DNA of 64,000 nt from Chaenocephalus aceratus (GCA_023974075.1 CM043788.1:29191054-29255053), one strand, 5' to 3'; shown: positions 22,492 through 34,311, counted from the stretch's first letter. Made by a program: numbers and translations. Notes: generated by a model from the sequence alone, not told the origin.

Positions 22492-23378
22492 CAGCTGAGA
22501 GGCCGTGCCTATTTTAATGCACGCTTGATTGCCTACTGAGCTCTGTTTAACAGGTTCACGTGATCAGATCTGAGATTTAAAATCTCTCAAAAGCGCTGAT
22601 TTAGCTACAATAAACAATTATACAGAGTAGAATAACTGAAATAGAGAAGTCTAATTAAACACGAATAGTACTTACAGTGGCTGCTGCGTCAATAGGTAAT
22701 GTCGCCATCCGGTCAAGATGCACACTGAGTTCTTCAGTTTTTGAATCCGCTATTTGAATGCTTTTTTAGCTGAAAGATGAGTACTTCACGCTGTTGTACA
22801 CTTCACGCAATCAGCTGAGAGGCCCTGCCTATTTAAATGCAGCCTTGATTGCCTACTGAGAGCAGTCTAACAGGTTCACGTGAGCAGATCTGAGATTTAA
22901 ATTCTGTCAAAAGCGCCGATTTAGCTACAATAACTACAGAACAATTATACAGAGTAGAATAACTGAAATAGAGAAGTCTAATTAAACACGAATAGTACTT
23001 ACAGTGGCTGCTGCGTCAATAGGTAATGTCGCCACCCGGTCAAGATGCACACTGACTTCTTCAGTTTTTGAATCCGCTATTTGAATGCTTTTTAGCTGGC
23101 AGATGACCACTCCACGCTGTTGTACACTTCACGCAATCAGCTGAGAGGCCGTGCCTATTTTAATGCACGCTTGATTGCCTACTGAGCCCTGTTTAACAGG
23201 TTCACGTGATCAAATCTGAGATTTAAAATCTCTCAAAAGCGCCGATTTAGCTACAATAACTACAGAACAATTATACAGAGTAGAATAACTGAAATAGAGA
23301 AGTCTAATTAAACACGAATAGTACTTACAATGGCTGCTGCGTCAATAGGTAATGTCGCCACCCGGTCAAGATGCACAC
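22492..23378 (-). repeat. Tandem ~326-bp 5'-UTR monomers of the L2 LINE
   Basis: The same sequence occurs about 2.7 times. Anchors GATGCACACTGA lie at 22717, 23044 and 23370 (spacings 327 and 326), and CAGCTGAGAGGCC at 22492, 22812 and 23138 (320 and 326). The outermost monomer stops exactly at the target duplication. Position upstream of the ORF means they act as the promoter region, as the monomers of rodent L1 do. That function is an inference. Confidence 0.88.
22557..23208. promoter_or_regulatory. Conserved E-box in each LINE monomer
   Basis: The palindrome CACGTG inside GGTTCACGTGA recurs at 22557-22562, 22877-22882 and 23203-23208, once per monomer. It fits a bHLH factor site. Factor and activity are unknown. 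Confidence 0.5.
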
Positions 23379-23385
23379 TGATTCA

Positions 23386-26300
23386 GCTGAAAGTACGCTT
23401 AGACTTTAAGCTGGGCAGCTTCTGGTGGCGCCCGTCTACACTTATCTAGTTCAGTTGCACCTTGTGACCCTTTCCGACCCCCAAGGCAAAACACAACCCT
23501 GCCCCGCATAAGGGTGGGGGGCATTACATCAGCCTAGCTTAGGGCCACGGTAAGTGTGGATGTGTATGCTGAGTCAGGCTGACATCATGCCGGACTTTCA
23601 TCCATCCGCCTGGTAGCAATGGTGCTGCTCTCCTCCCATCGACCCCCCACATTCCTGTCCCCGTTTCCCACCTGATTGCTTTCTTCTTGGACTTGGAGGC
23701 TTCCATCTGTCAGCAATCATCTGCCCTTCAAACCCTGGACTGGGCCATTGTTCACCAATTGGCCCCACCTGCCAGTAATCTTCCCCATAAGGCAGCCGCG
23801 CTGGTTCCGAATCAGGTCCGCTATTTGTTTCCCCTTCGATGCTAATCACCTGTTTGTTGTGAAAATCGTACAGTACATGTCGGGAGACACTCTGCCGCTT
23901 TGTTTTGGGGGGAAGATTAAACAGTGTAATGATCTGGGCCATGATGGAGACTGCTTGAGCTGAACGACTCCAACGTGACCAACTGATCACAAAGATTGTT
24001 TCTAAATGACTTTTGGGGAACACAGTATAACCTGAGGTTGTGTTCTATTTTAAATAACATTGTTAGATACCACTCACATGAAAAACATTGAATTCAAATC
24101 ATGAAATGTGGGTAAATGATACACTACTTTTGTGTAAATAAAGTGACATTTTTAAATCCACATGTTTTATAATGTAACAAGCATCCTCTTTTTGTAATTA
24201 GAAGATCCAGCCACTTCCACATAATGATCAATTTCCACTCTGTAACTCTGTTTAGTTTATCTCAATCTTAGAGAAAAACAGGCTATATGAAACTAAATTA
24301 AATAATCTAATTTTCTTCTCTTTTGAAGGCGAGAACCAAATGAAGGCAATACAGGGGAAACACCATAAAGCTATTGAATTTATAACCAAAACCATTGCCA
24401 TTTCCCACAGTTATTCCACACTGGGAATCTAGTTTGAGCAGTCAAATTACTGCAGTGTGTTTCATACAGTGCAAATGAATGCTGCACGCAAAGAAACACT
24501 TCTCTTTTTACACCAAAACCCACAGGTATTGGGCCTGGATATCCCACTTGGCGCAGGAAGAACCAGCAGAACCATGCTCTAGAGGGTAACGTCATTAAAT
24601 GAGCAACAAGCCAAGGTGAGATTATGGCTGTCTATATTTAATGGAAGAAACAGGGTTCAGTACAGTTCTGGATTCAAGTCGTTTAAAATGGGTGGTATGA
24701 GCTTTATGATGGATGGATGGATGGATGGATTCAACTGTATTTTAGTACATACATGGGAAAGGAAGGTGGGTATAGGGAATAGGCCTTCCATAGAGAAATT
24801 CATACAATTAATTGTTCTAATTTATATATCTATGATAGAGATGAAAATACATTTTGACTGAAATCTTGACCAAAGTCAAATATACTTTTTCTTTTTTAGG
24901 AGTAAATGTACTTATTTTACAACTGCATTAGGGAACACTACAAATAAATTATGTAATTATTATTAACACGTAGTTCTCCTTACATGCATCTGTTTTTCTT
25001 TTCCCTCACTGGCATCACTCATTTCACATATGCTCTTGCATGACATTGTTCTGCACACAAACCTTGAAGTTGTGCCCATATCTGAAGGTTTTGACTTTCC
25101 CACATTGTATTATAAAAAACCTACTAATTTCTTTGCTTTTGGTGAACATGGCCAGCATGATGCCAAACAAGTAAAGCCCCAAATAATGAGGAAAGTGTAT
25201 TCGTAAAACTTTCTAAGCATCTGGGAGTGGTTGTGTAGGACGAGGCATCATCAAGGCGTCTTTGGCATGGTTCATCTATGTTGGAAACACATTCTTTCCA
25301 AAATCCAGAACAAAAACAAAACAAGTGCTCCGGCAGTACTACAGGCTCGCTGGGAAACACCACCATAAACAGTCCCTACATGTGCTTCAGAACAACAAGC
25401 AGCTTGTTGTTTAAAGCACACCAAGAAATGTCTCCGGGTTTTACAGGTACAACGGAAAAGTGGCAAATGCCAGAATGGGGGGAACCTTTTTTTAGTTTTT
25501 TATTAACCTTGATCACATTCAAATGTTTGAGTAAATTCATCTTAACAGCTTAAAGTGTGCTTGCATCTTTCACTACTGGAACACCTGTAGGCTTAAAGTG
25601 TCCCTAATGAAATGGTGTCTGACTTTTTATAAGTTTAAAAAAGGTCTGGTAAAATCCTCCCCAGGAGGAATGAAATGGTTTGCATACTATGAAACTTGAT
25701 TATTCCAGAGATTTAGTTGCCATTTGTGAGATCAGGGGATGTATTTTGAGTCTCCTTTAGATATCCTGTGATTAATTTAGAGCAATTCATAATATCAGTG
25801 GTAGCACACTATCTAGATCACACAATAGCCTTATTTATCCTGGCAAGTCCATACCAGCAGTCTGTGAAAGACGCTCAAGAGGTGTGGAAATGAAGCACGC
25901 ACATGTGGATGTGAGTGTGTATCGTTAGCAACTGAGTAAATGTACTGAAGCAGTTAACAGTGCCTTGCACAAGGGCAACTCAGTAAAACATGCTGACTGA
26001 GTGGAATCACATCCTGTTCCTATATATCCGCAACTCTGATTTTCCTAGTTGCTCAATGGATCTGACACATGACCTTAAAACAAACTGTCCTTTCTCTCTA
26101 CAATATAATGAATTATATGAGCACAAAAGTCAAGGGATTTTTCTGCTTGTGTTTTCCTGTGTGTCCCTAGAACACACATTTGTTATGTTTTATGTTAAAT
26201 GAAAAATCTGATTGTTTGGATGTACAGTAGACGATAGTTAGTTCCTAACTCAGTTGGTAGATGCCTGATGCTATCATAACTTGATAAAGTACATAATAGT

Positions 26301-29300
26301 TTTGTATTTTTTCAGGCACATATTTATCAGAAGATATTGCTGCTCCAAAATAATTTTCATATCGATTCCGGGAACTTTATTATTTAAATCTACAAGTGTG
26401 GTTTCTAATATATAGTGTATCTCACTGACAACATTAAGTAAAGCACTGCATTTAATATATGCTGTTATCATTATTTGTATCTAAATGGTGGCTATTTAAT
26501 TAAAAGAACATCTTAATCCCATTTACAAAATGCAATTATTCAGGGATGGGAACAACTAACCACTGCTGATTTATTAAAGAAATAAACAAATTGGCTTCAA
26601 CAAATCAAATGAAATGGGTACTGTGTGCGTCATCACGAGACATGGGCTAATTCTCGGTCAACACATCCCTTTAAGTAAGATATTGGTGTAGAAAGCTACA
26701 TAACAAAAGGCCCCACGAGTCTCAAGGAAGTGGAGCAAGCAGATAACAACCACATGTACAGTATGAAAGCTTTGTCCTCAACTCCAGTCTGTTCACACCC
26801 AGGACCTTCTGACTTGCTCTGAACGGACGGATAATGACTGTGAGGGTGGATCAACGTATTCATTGCCTTTATCGTGACCTGCCATGTTTCAATCTTAAAG
26901 ACACAATTGTCAAAGAGCAAGAGAAGCCAAACCCCTGTTACACTGGCTCTGTTTATCACTTGAGTGGAAACAGCCAGAGGTATTACAATTCTCTCACAAG
27001 AATATGAGCCGACTCATAATGTAAATGTATCTCATTATTTTTATTTTGGCCAGTAAATACATTTGTGATATTATCTTAACTTTTTACTTTAGTTCAGCCT
27101 CAGAACATTTTATAGAAGCTATATTCGTTTTAAGAGCATTTTTGCCACACAGCCTCCTCCAGTCTCACAACAATCTGCTTTTTCCATGTGTTTTGCTCAA
27201 ATTTCCGACACAATTTATGGTTACCCTTAATGACCTGATTATTTGTCTTCCCATATCAAGAACATATTTTCACCCAACAAATCATTTCCCTAGGAAGCCA
27301 ACGGGTGATTCCATTAAGGCTGCTTTAATTCTCAGATAGGGTATTAAGAAAGAAAGTGCTGGTATTAATTAAAAAGCACTACAGACTTCACACCAAGGGG
27401 AATGTGCTTTGATGTAGCTACTTATCACAAGGAACTTATCACTCATGCCCAATCTTTATTTGGTTAAAATATCTCACGCTTAACAAACCCTGAAAGTGGC
27501 CGTATTTCTACAAAATGTACAGTATGTAAAGAGATAATTCAGCTCACATACACACTGACACATTTCACCACACAGGCAGCAACAGGATACAACAATTTCC
27601 GTGTGCTGCAACCAGTAAACCAATAAAGAAGCATGCATTTCTGAAGTCCTCCATAAAAGACATCAATTAAAAGCATGAATCATTATTTCCTCAATGCCAC
27701 TGTTGCCCATTAAAGACAAGGATGGAGACAAAGAGGCCTCCGCGGCTGGCAGGAAGCAAACTGATCAACCAACATGGCAACCGAGGAGCTGAAAGCCACC
27801 AGGCTCGACTGCCCATAGCACCTCCAGTCCACTCCTGCAGAAAGATCTATCAAGGCCTGCCAAGTTCGATAGCCATTACGTTTGTATTATTCACTGCTGA
27901 CAAAGAAATATAGGAAATCCTACTGACTGCACCATGGGCATTGAGACTCGTGTTACAGAGCTGAATGGGGGGTATTCTATGTGGTACACACAAGCTTGTT
28001 TGATTGTTCTACACAGTGTTATGACAGAAAATCTTTATGTGGACCTGTAGATCATCACACAAAGGTCAGTCAGTTTGCTCAAACACTGTATAGCTAGCAT
28101 TTTCTGGTAAGTATGAGAGGAAAACAATCAGTTCAGGGCAATTTGATATCCACGCAAATGTAAATTCCTCGCATTCAAATCATGGGCAATCTCTGGATGG
28201 ACTGAATTACAACAACTGTCCAAAGAGCAAACGCAGTTAAACAGAAACCATTTGCAGGGGGAAAACGGAATCCCCTGTTAAATTAACTACATTTCTGACT
28301 CCATAATAAACAAATGGCAAGTAAGGACCAAACATTGCACGAAGGTGCTTGGAAATAAAACAACCTGCAGTATGTGCCTTTTTTTTTGTAAGCGCCATTG
28401 GAAGATGTAAACACAGAGCAGTGGAAGCTTCTCAAATGCCACCAGAGCTGCAGCTACACTCTCCAATTCTAATTATTTATATGAGTTGCAAGGAGGACTT
28501 GTTTTCAGGCACCATAAGTGGAAATTCCTACAAGGAGGCACCCCTGCTTGGTGCACATAATGAGCAAAGGGCAGTTGTTGTATATTTTGAGGGGCTGCTG
28601 GAAACGTGTGGTGAGTTGAGGGAATCCCCTGGTTCTTTCAGAATCAGAATACTTCCTAAGATCCTATTTCAACGATGGACTTACTAAAGACATACAGTAT
28701 CCAGGCCTACTATTAGTAATCAAATCTTTCCAAACTGCATGCCTGAATAAGAACAATGAAGGCCCTCCTGTATACACATTTCACCGAACCCCCAAAGACC
28801 TGCACAGATTTGTAATAGTTAGATATTGAATAATGAGTTGAAGACTGCCATGCAGAACCAAAATAAAGAACCTTTTCAGGCCCAGATACAGCAAATAAAA
28901 AAACAACTTCTCACCTTGGGATTGAATCCTACATCTTACCACAGCAGGAATCCGATATCTAGTCCTCACATAGACATGTCATCACCTGTTAGTATCCATT
29001 TCTCAAGTGCATATTTGGTATAATTTAGCTTCCTATGTCATTCTTCTGCCACAGGAGTTGGGTAATATGTTATCATGATAAAGGGCTGAAAGTTAGAGAG
29101 TGCAAGTAATTCAAGTAAAGCCTGGGTGTGATTATGAATGAGCCTTAAAATAGAACTGTTACCTGAGATCAATGAAATACATACAGAGAAATATCTTAAT
29201 TCCATGTGAAGGAAATATATTTTACATAGGTGCCATATTTGATTAACATATTTCACTTCAAATCTACCTCAAAGTCCAATGAAGTAGATGTATCACACTG

Positions 29301-29500
29301 GTCTGACTGTGGCGGCATAGCACATAAACAGAATGTAACTTATGCTGACAGGTTTCATTTTACGATAATGACTGATAAAAGTATAACTAAAGAATCCACA
29401 GTTAGATACATATATGTCTGTATACATTTAAATCTATTTATCCATATATGAATATATGCAAATCTATGTTTTAATAGCAATATTAGAGAAGACAAAGTGT
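23386..29500. other. AT-rich DNA without recognisable genes
   Basis: Contains an (ATGG)n microsatellite at 24708-24730 and only chance ORFs, the longest 141 codons on the minus strand at 23598-24023. No SINE, LINE or TIR border is evident. Confidence 0.55.
24708..24730. repeat. (ATGG)n microsatellite
   Basis: About 5.5 uninterrupted units of GATG. Confidence 0.95.
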
Positions 29501-30199
29501 GTCTGGGGCATGGATGTATAATAACAACTGGATACAGCGTGGGAGGCGGGGCTTCGTTAATTCCTATGAGAGTTGCTCATTGGCGCATGAAGACAAAAGG
29601 GCCCAACTTTTGAGAGAGCGAAACGTCACGAAAGAATTCATATAATCATATAATCCGTTCTTATTGTGCATCCATGGGTAAAGGTAAAACTCATGTAGTA
29701 CTGAACACGTAACATGAACGTGCCGGGCGGCGCGGTCCCGTGGGTTAGATGCACGTTCATAATGCCGAGGAAAATAACTCTCCTAATAACGTTATTAGCA
29801 CATTTTACAACTTGAGGACCGAATGTTTTTAATAAGGGCTATACAAATGTTCATACTGGGTAGTTTATTTAGTTTAAAAAAATTACCCAACGATTTACAG
29901 ACCACTCTTTCCCAATGTAAGTCAATGGGGAAAAGTGTTTCCGGGCCCAGCGACTGATACGGAAGTGTAGTATCGCCGTTTGGCCACAACGAGTATTTTC
30001 CTCAGTCCGGCGCACTTCCTGGGGGCTTGGTCTGGTGTCGGCAACCCTAGGCACGCGTGCCACCATTGGCACGCAGTACCGTAACCAGTGTGGCTAGGAA
30101 TAGGTGGAATAAGTGTGCAAAATATTTAAATTGTATTTTCGGATCCTGAACGAGACCGCCGCCAGAGCGCGTCTCCCCGTTACCTGCAGAAGGATGCCA
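29500..30199. repeat. CpG-rich degenerate DNA-transposon remnants
   Basis: Base composition changes sharply from the AT-rich flank. GTGTCGGCAACCCTAGGCAC at about 30033, with a GGCACGCGTGCC palindrome, is like the ends of hAT/Charlie elements. The preceding part (from about 29505, GGATGTATAATAACAACTGG) resembles other fish MITEs. No pair of ends with a target duplication could be matched. Confidence 0.4.
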
Positions 30200-30317
30200 T
30201 GCACGCAAAAGGAAACAAAACATTTAAGAAATCTAGACCGCAACAGAATTCAACAAGCGACTGCCTGTTTTTCCTGAACACGAGCGTAACGTGTCATCAC
30301 GTGGTGTAGTGCTGCCG
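30200..30317 (-). repeat. Fragment related to the right part of the hAT at 44817-52605
   Basis: The reverse complement aligns with 52399-52517 (shared CCACGTGATGACACGTTA and GCGGTCTAGATTTCTT) with about a 20-bp gap. It marks a minus-strand relative of that hAT. Confidence 0.7.
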
Positions 30318-30344
30318 TAACGCACCGGAACGCCACTCCAGGGT

Positions 30345-30496
30345 TGCGGTCGAATAGTCAATTTTGCTTATGAACCTTCCTAACGGAGTGAAATGACCCA
30401 GAAGTACCTCAGTGGCCTGTGACGTTTCACACAGAGGTCAAGGAATAGACCATAAGGATAGACGATAGGAGCTGATTTTTTGACTATTCGACCGCA
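30345..30496. mobile_element. Short MITE with 16-bp perfect TIRs
   Basis: TGCGGTCGAATAGTCA at 30345-30360 is exactly inverted at 30481-30496. The element is 152 bp with no coding capacity. No convincing target duplication was found, so the superfamily is open. Confidence 0.7.
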
Positions 30497-30714
30497 GGAG
30501 CTCCAACAAGCCGTTTAGGACAGAGAGTGAATATCGGTGAATACTAGAGATGTTAAGATTCACCGATGCATGCACCGATTGCGTAGCGTCTTTGCATCGG
30601 TAAAAAACCGATTCATTCATATAAAATCCCCTCATCTTGTCAACGCTCAGCAGAGACGATCTTTGATATTTGCTTCGCCACTACGGAGGCCGAGAGTCTC
30701 AGTTATCAACACAC

Positions 30715-31080
30715 ACGGAAGTTGAGGAGAAAGAGAAACACAGCGCACCGAAAAATACCTACAAATCAAACGTTTGGCAACACTTCGGATTGTTCAAGAA
30801 AGACGGTGTAATAATCCTTTATGCTATATAGTTGACCGCAGGTCATGGAGAGTAATAAGGTATCCGTAGACCTTTGTATGAGGTATCTTTATTACTTAAC
30901 AGGTCTACAGCCATGATACATAGATCCGTCCTAGATGCGGGCTTGCATACACACAGTATCACTCCGCAGCCGGCCCGCACCCCATCAGTAACGTCCTGAT
31001 GGTATATGTGCGCGGCACTATATACTACAGACGGTCAACTTGAAAAATCGCTCGCAAATTGTTAACGATGCCGAGCCACT
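30715..31080 (+). pseudogene. ZBED-type BED zinc-finger remnant, split by a solo LTR
   Basis: Before the LTR the frame reads through S-N-V-W-Q-H-F-G-L-F-K-K-D-G, the aromatic start of a BED finger. Directly after the LTR and its duplication (31035) it continues L-E-K-S-L-A-N-C. There it meets a TAA, followed by C-R-A-T-L-K-Y-T. It would be the DNA-binding N-terminus of a hAT transposase. The catalytic part is absent. Confidence 0.65.
30807..31029. mobile_element. Solo LTR (223 bp) nested in the hAT
   Basis: Starts TGTAATAATCC and ends ATATACTACA, with TG...CA termini. It is flanked by the 5-bp duplication GACGG at 30802-30806 and 31030-31034. Removing it rejoins the BED-finger frame. No interior remains, as expected from LTR-LTR recombination. 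Confidence 0.85.
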
Positions 31081-31663
31081 TTAAAGTACACAAGTAGTAC
31101 GAGGAACTTAGCGACGCACATAAAGAGGCGACATGGGGTCTGCGGCTGAAAAGAGAAACCTGAAAGTTAGACTATGAGTTAAATCACTCAGTGAGGTGTT
31201 CTGTCAGAGAGAGTGGTGTTTAGTTTACAGCAGCCTGTGACGGCCAATAATAATTTACATGTCTTCCTCACTGTAAGCAGTTATGAAATACCTGTTTGTG
31301 AAAGGTTATTTGTATTCTTTATTGTTATAGAACCCACTGCTTTCTGCTCACTGGTGAGTCAGCCTATGAGTGTTAAGCACATCAGGCTGGCAGCTGTATG
31401 GGCATTGCACTATGGTAGCTGTTATTTGCACATTGTTAATCATGAGCAATGCATCCTTACATTGTTTAACTGTGAGGTGTTATACAATTGTACTGTAGCC
31501 TACTCTGGAGAGCTTTTAAAGGTAAACAAATAAACGGCATGATGGGATGTGCAGTACCAAATATGTAAAGCACTTTTTTGTTAATGTATGATTTGCTGCA
31601 TTTAAGGAATAAAACAAAAATCCTCTGTCGTACCATATTGAAGTATCATTATTTTTGCATAGT

Positions 31664-31850
31664 GTTGAATCGCATCGTATCGCACCGAATCGCACCGAAT
31701 CGCATAATGTTGAATCAAATCGTATCGAACTGTATCGCAACAGGGGTGAATCGTATCGTATCGCATCGCCGGGTGTTTCAAATGTATCGTTAATGTATCG
31801 TATCGTGGCAACGTATCGAGATGCGCATCGCATCGGCCTCAGTGATGGAG
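31664..31850. repeat. Degenerate (ATCGN)n-like repeat
   Basis: Dense short units ATCGTATCGC / ATCGCACCGA occupy the 3' part of the hAT at 30545-31863. ORFs here on both strands are by-products of the repeat. Confidence 0.8.
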
Positions 31851-31871
31851 ATGCACATCCCTAGTGAATAC

Positions 31872-33047
31872 ACATACTTTACAGAGATGCTGTATGAGAA
31901 ACCAATGTGAGTTTGGAAAATTGCACAATATAAATCTATTATAGTAGACCTCAACAATGGAATTATGATCAGTAGAAATGGCCATGACCTTTAATGTTGC
32001 TCTCAAAGTGCACCAGATTGATGCTTTTAACTTCAATATAAAAAAAAAATCTCTAGACCAGTACAAAATAAACTGCTAGTGCGCCTTGATTTGCAATTGT
32101 ATCCAAATACACACATACGAAAACACACACAGATCTATGGGACCTGTTTAAAGCCTGTTGGCATTCAAGTGGATAGCAACCACGGGGAGCACTACCTGAG
32201 AATTAAATAAAGGCAGATTGGAAGCCTGACGAGAAATGTCCTTTTTCGAAGGTTGTATGGAACAAATATACTGCTCCCTGTAATGCCTGCAGATCCCGAA
32301 GATATTCTAAGACTCTTCGTCCTGATGAGGTTCTTGGATCACACACATGACGCAGACAAGCATGACGAACTGAGAGGTCTGCATGTTACTTTTGTACTTC
32401 TGGCAACTAAACACACACGTGTAACACACACCACCCAGCCACACAAGCACAAATACAGATCACACAAACAGAGGCAGTCAGTTTCAAATGAGTCATCATT
32501 GCACGGGTCCATAGGGAAATCTCAGTGAATCAGCACTAATTTTCCTATCAGCACTAATAATGTGCTCACCACTAACAGTCGGGTCTTACTGAAGTTCCCT
32601 AGTGGTAAGTGGCTCAACATGCCTCCAATGTTTTGGTGTCTGAGGTCACATCCTTAAAGGAATTAAAGGCAGGCCCATACCCCCAACTTCACATTTAAAT
32701 GCATTGATCTCACTTAGCCAAAGGCAAGCTTACAAGCTCATGACAGAAAATGGCAAACAGTTTCACGGGTTTTTTGTAACAAAAAGTGACCAGAAAAGTG
32801 TTTGGGGACACAGCCGATGATAAAAGATGAATGGAAACAGTTTTGACTTTTGTAATGGTGAGTGGAGTTTGAAGTTTTTACACATTTTAGTAGTTCTGTT
32901 TTTTGTTTTAAACTAAACTTTATTTTCCATGCATCCAGATATTCAAAGTGTGAAAAACATGCAAATAACACCCTCATCAACTGCTAAATCATGTGCAGCT
33001 CTCAGAAAGGATTACCTTCTTATCTTACTGAGTGAACATAGGGCAAT
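31872..33047. other. Non-coding DNA with one hAT-related fragment
   Basis: 31992-32035 is the exact inverse of a 44-nt piece near 45160-45203 inside the hAT at 44817-52605. The rest shows no feature. Confidence 0.6.
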
Positions 33048-33246
33048 ATTACATTACATTGCATTACATGTTAGACGCTTTTATCCAAAGCGACTTACAT
33101 ACTCAATACTGTGGGCAATCCCCACAGGAGCAATTTGGGGTGAAGTGTCTTGCCCAAGGACACAACGTCATGCTGACTGCAGTGGGGTTTGAACCTGTGA
33201 CCCCCTGATCCAAACACCAAGGCTCTATCCACTGCGCCACACGCCG
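33048..33246 (-). mobile_element. tRNA-derived SINE with L2-like tail
   Basis: On the minus strand it opens with a good A box (TGGCGCAGTGGATAGAGCC) and a B box (GGTTCAAACCC). The common fish core follows (GTGTCCTTGGGCAAGACACTT), then a tail with ATTAC-type repeats. The 26 nt at 33074-33099 are identical to 19129-19154 in the L2 LINE 3' end. The Pol III boxes are better preserved than in the SINE at 16682. Confidence 0.9.
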
Positions 33247-33283
33247 TGTGATATGTAATATGTAACTAATAGTTAATGATGCA

Positions 33284-34303
33284 CAGTGTTGGGACTAACG
33301 CGTTACTGTAACGCCGTTATTTTTGGCAGTAACTAGTACTCTAACGCATTACTTTTTAAATTCAGTAACTCAGTTACCGTTACTACATGGTGCGTTACTC
33401 CGTTACTGCGTTAGTTTTTTTATATAGTCAATAGCCAGGTGAACAGAGATGAGAACTGTACTTAAGTACAGTACTTGAGTAAATGTACTTAAATACTTCC
33501 TGTGTCACATGCGGAGACGGGCTGTGGGCGTGTTTGTGTTGTTTACTAACAAGACTGTCAGGACGGCGGCGGAGCTCAAGTCTAGTTTCTCCACCTGGAG
33601 ATATTCTCACTATTTCACTTTTGTCGAGCACAAAGAAAAGAACGTTTTAGTTAAATGTAAGTTGTGTCCTGGCGGGTCAAATAGCCTATCTACTGCCCAA
33701 CCAGTCATTCAAATCTCTTAAAACATCTGCAAAAACAACATGCTGGGACGAAGCTAGTAGCTAAGACCACAGAGACTCAGCCGACGCCACTCCACCTCCA
33801 CCTGCACCTAAGCAACAGCGGCTGGATTTTAACCAAGGGACTGCTAGCCAGGGAAAAGTCGATAAAGCCATTGCATGGTATGTTGTAGAACACATGCAGG
33901 CTATTGCTACAGTGGAGTCACCCGCTTTCAGGGAGCTAGTTAGCATGATAGCATGTCCGGGCGGCACACGGCATATGGGACGGAAAACTTTTTCCAACTA
34001 CCTGGAGAAAGAATATACAAAAATGTAAAGCCAGCTAATATCGATGCTATCCAGATTGCATATAATGCATGTCAAGTTGATCAACAGATTGTATTATTCT
34101 CCAATGCAATAACAGTACTGAAATGAAGGCTATAGGGCATTAATATAATGGGAGCCCTTTTTTTAAGTAACTAAAATGTTACTTTTCACAGTAACGCATT
34201 ACTTTTTGGTGTAAGTAATCAGTAAAGTAACTGAGTTACTTTTGAAATGAAGTACCTTGTAATGGTAACTAGTTACTGGTTTTCAGTAACTAGCACAACA
34301 CTG
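33284..34303 (+). mobile_element. Internally deleted hAT element (1020 bp)
   Basis: The left end CAGTGTTGGGACTAACGCG and the right end ...TAGCACAACACTG are inverted repeats. The 8-bp duplication ATGATGCA flanks it at 33276-33283 and 34304-34311. Subterminal arrays of GTTAC/AGTAAC motifs are typical of this fish hAT family. The interior keeps only the start of the transposase. Confidence 0.92.
33509..34028 (+). pseudogene. N-terminal remnant of a ZBED/hAT transposase
   Basis: A BED-finger-like block (W-R-Y-S-H-Y-F-T-F, then V-K-C-K-L-C) is read from 33509 to 33721. After a frame change, a helical block V-D-K-A-I-A-W-Y-V-V-E-H-M-Q runs on to K-T-F-S-N-Y-L-E-K-E-Y and stops at 34026-34028. The RNase H-like catalytic domain and the dimerisation domain are missing, so it cannot transpose. 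Confidence 0.75.
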
Positions 34304-34311
34304 ATGATGCA

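Larger units (their letters stand above)
19112..23378 (-). mobile_element. Full-length L2-clade LINE with TSD TGATTCA
   Basis: The minus strand carries, in order, tandem 5'-UTR monomers, an AP-type endonuclease, a reverse transcriptase with YADD, a C-terminal region, and the L2-like 3' tail that ends in ...GCAATGTAA at 19112. A 7-bp direct repeat TGATTCA flanks it at 19105-19111 and 23379-23385, so the copy is not 5'-truncated, unlike most LINEs. I see no separate ORF1. Three frameshifts (about 21700, 21010 and 19985) disable it. The clade is assigned from the RT and tail motifs by memory; a related Jockey-group clade is less likely. Confidence 0.85.
30545..31863 (+). mobile_element. Defective hAT element with BED finger remnant (1319 bp, includes a nested LTR)
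   Basis: The left end TAGAGATGTT and the inverted right end TAGGGATGTG match, and the 8-bp duplication GTGAATAC flanks it (30537-30544 and 31864-31871). A BED-finger coding remnant lies at 30715-31080 and is interrupted by a solo LTR. The 3' third is a degenerate ATCG-rich repeat. Confidence 0.88.

Noticed and set aside
23598..24023. 141-codon minus-strand ORF
   Set aside because: The opposite strand is also open for 95 codons. There is no domain, no splice or poly(A) context, and no codon pattern. Chance is likely.
27722..27913. Plus-strand ORF that could be a host exon
   Set aside because: There is no convincing splice acceptor or donor around it and no recognisable domain. It is too short to separate from chance.
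31516..31864. Several ORFs on both strands around the ATCG repeat
   Set aside because: Products of the degenerate pentanucleotide-like repeat inside the hAT element.
33170..33246. tRNA gene on the minus strand
   Set aside because: The boxes are good but the sequence runs into the SINE core and L2-type tail, so it is a SINE head.
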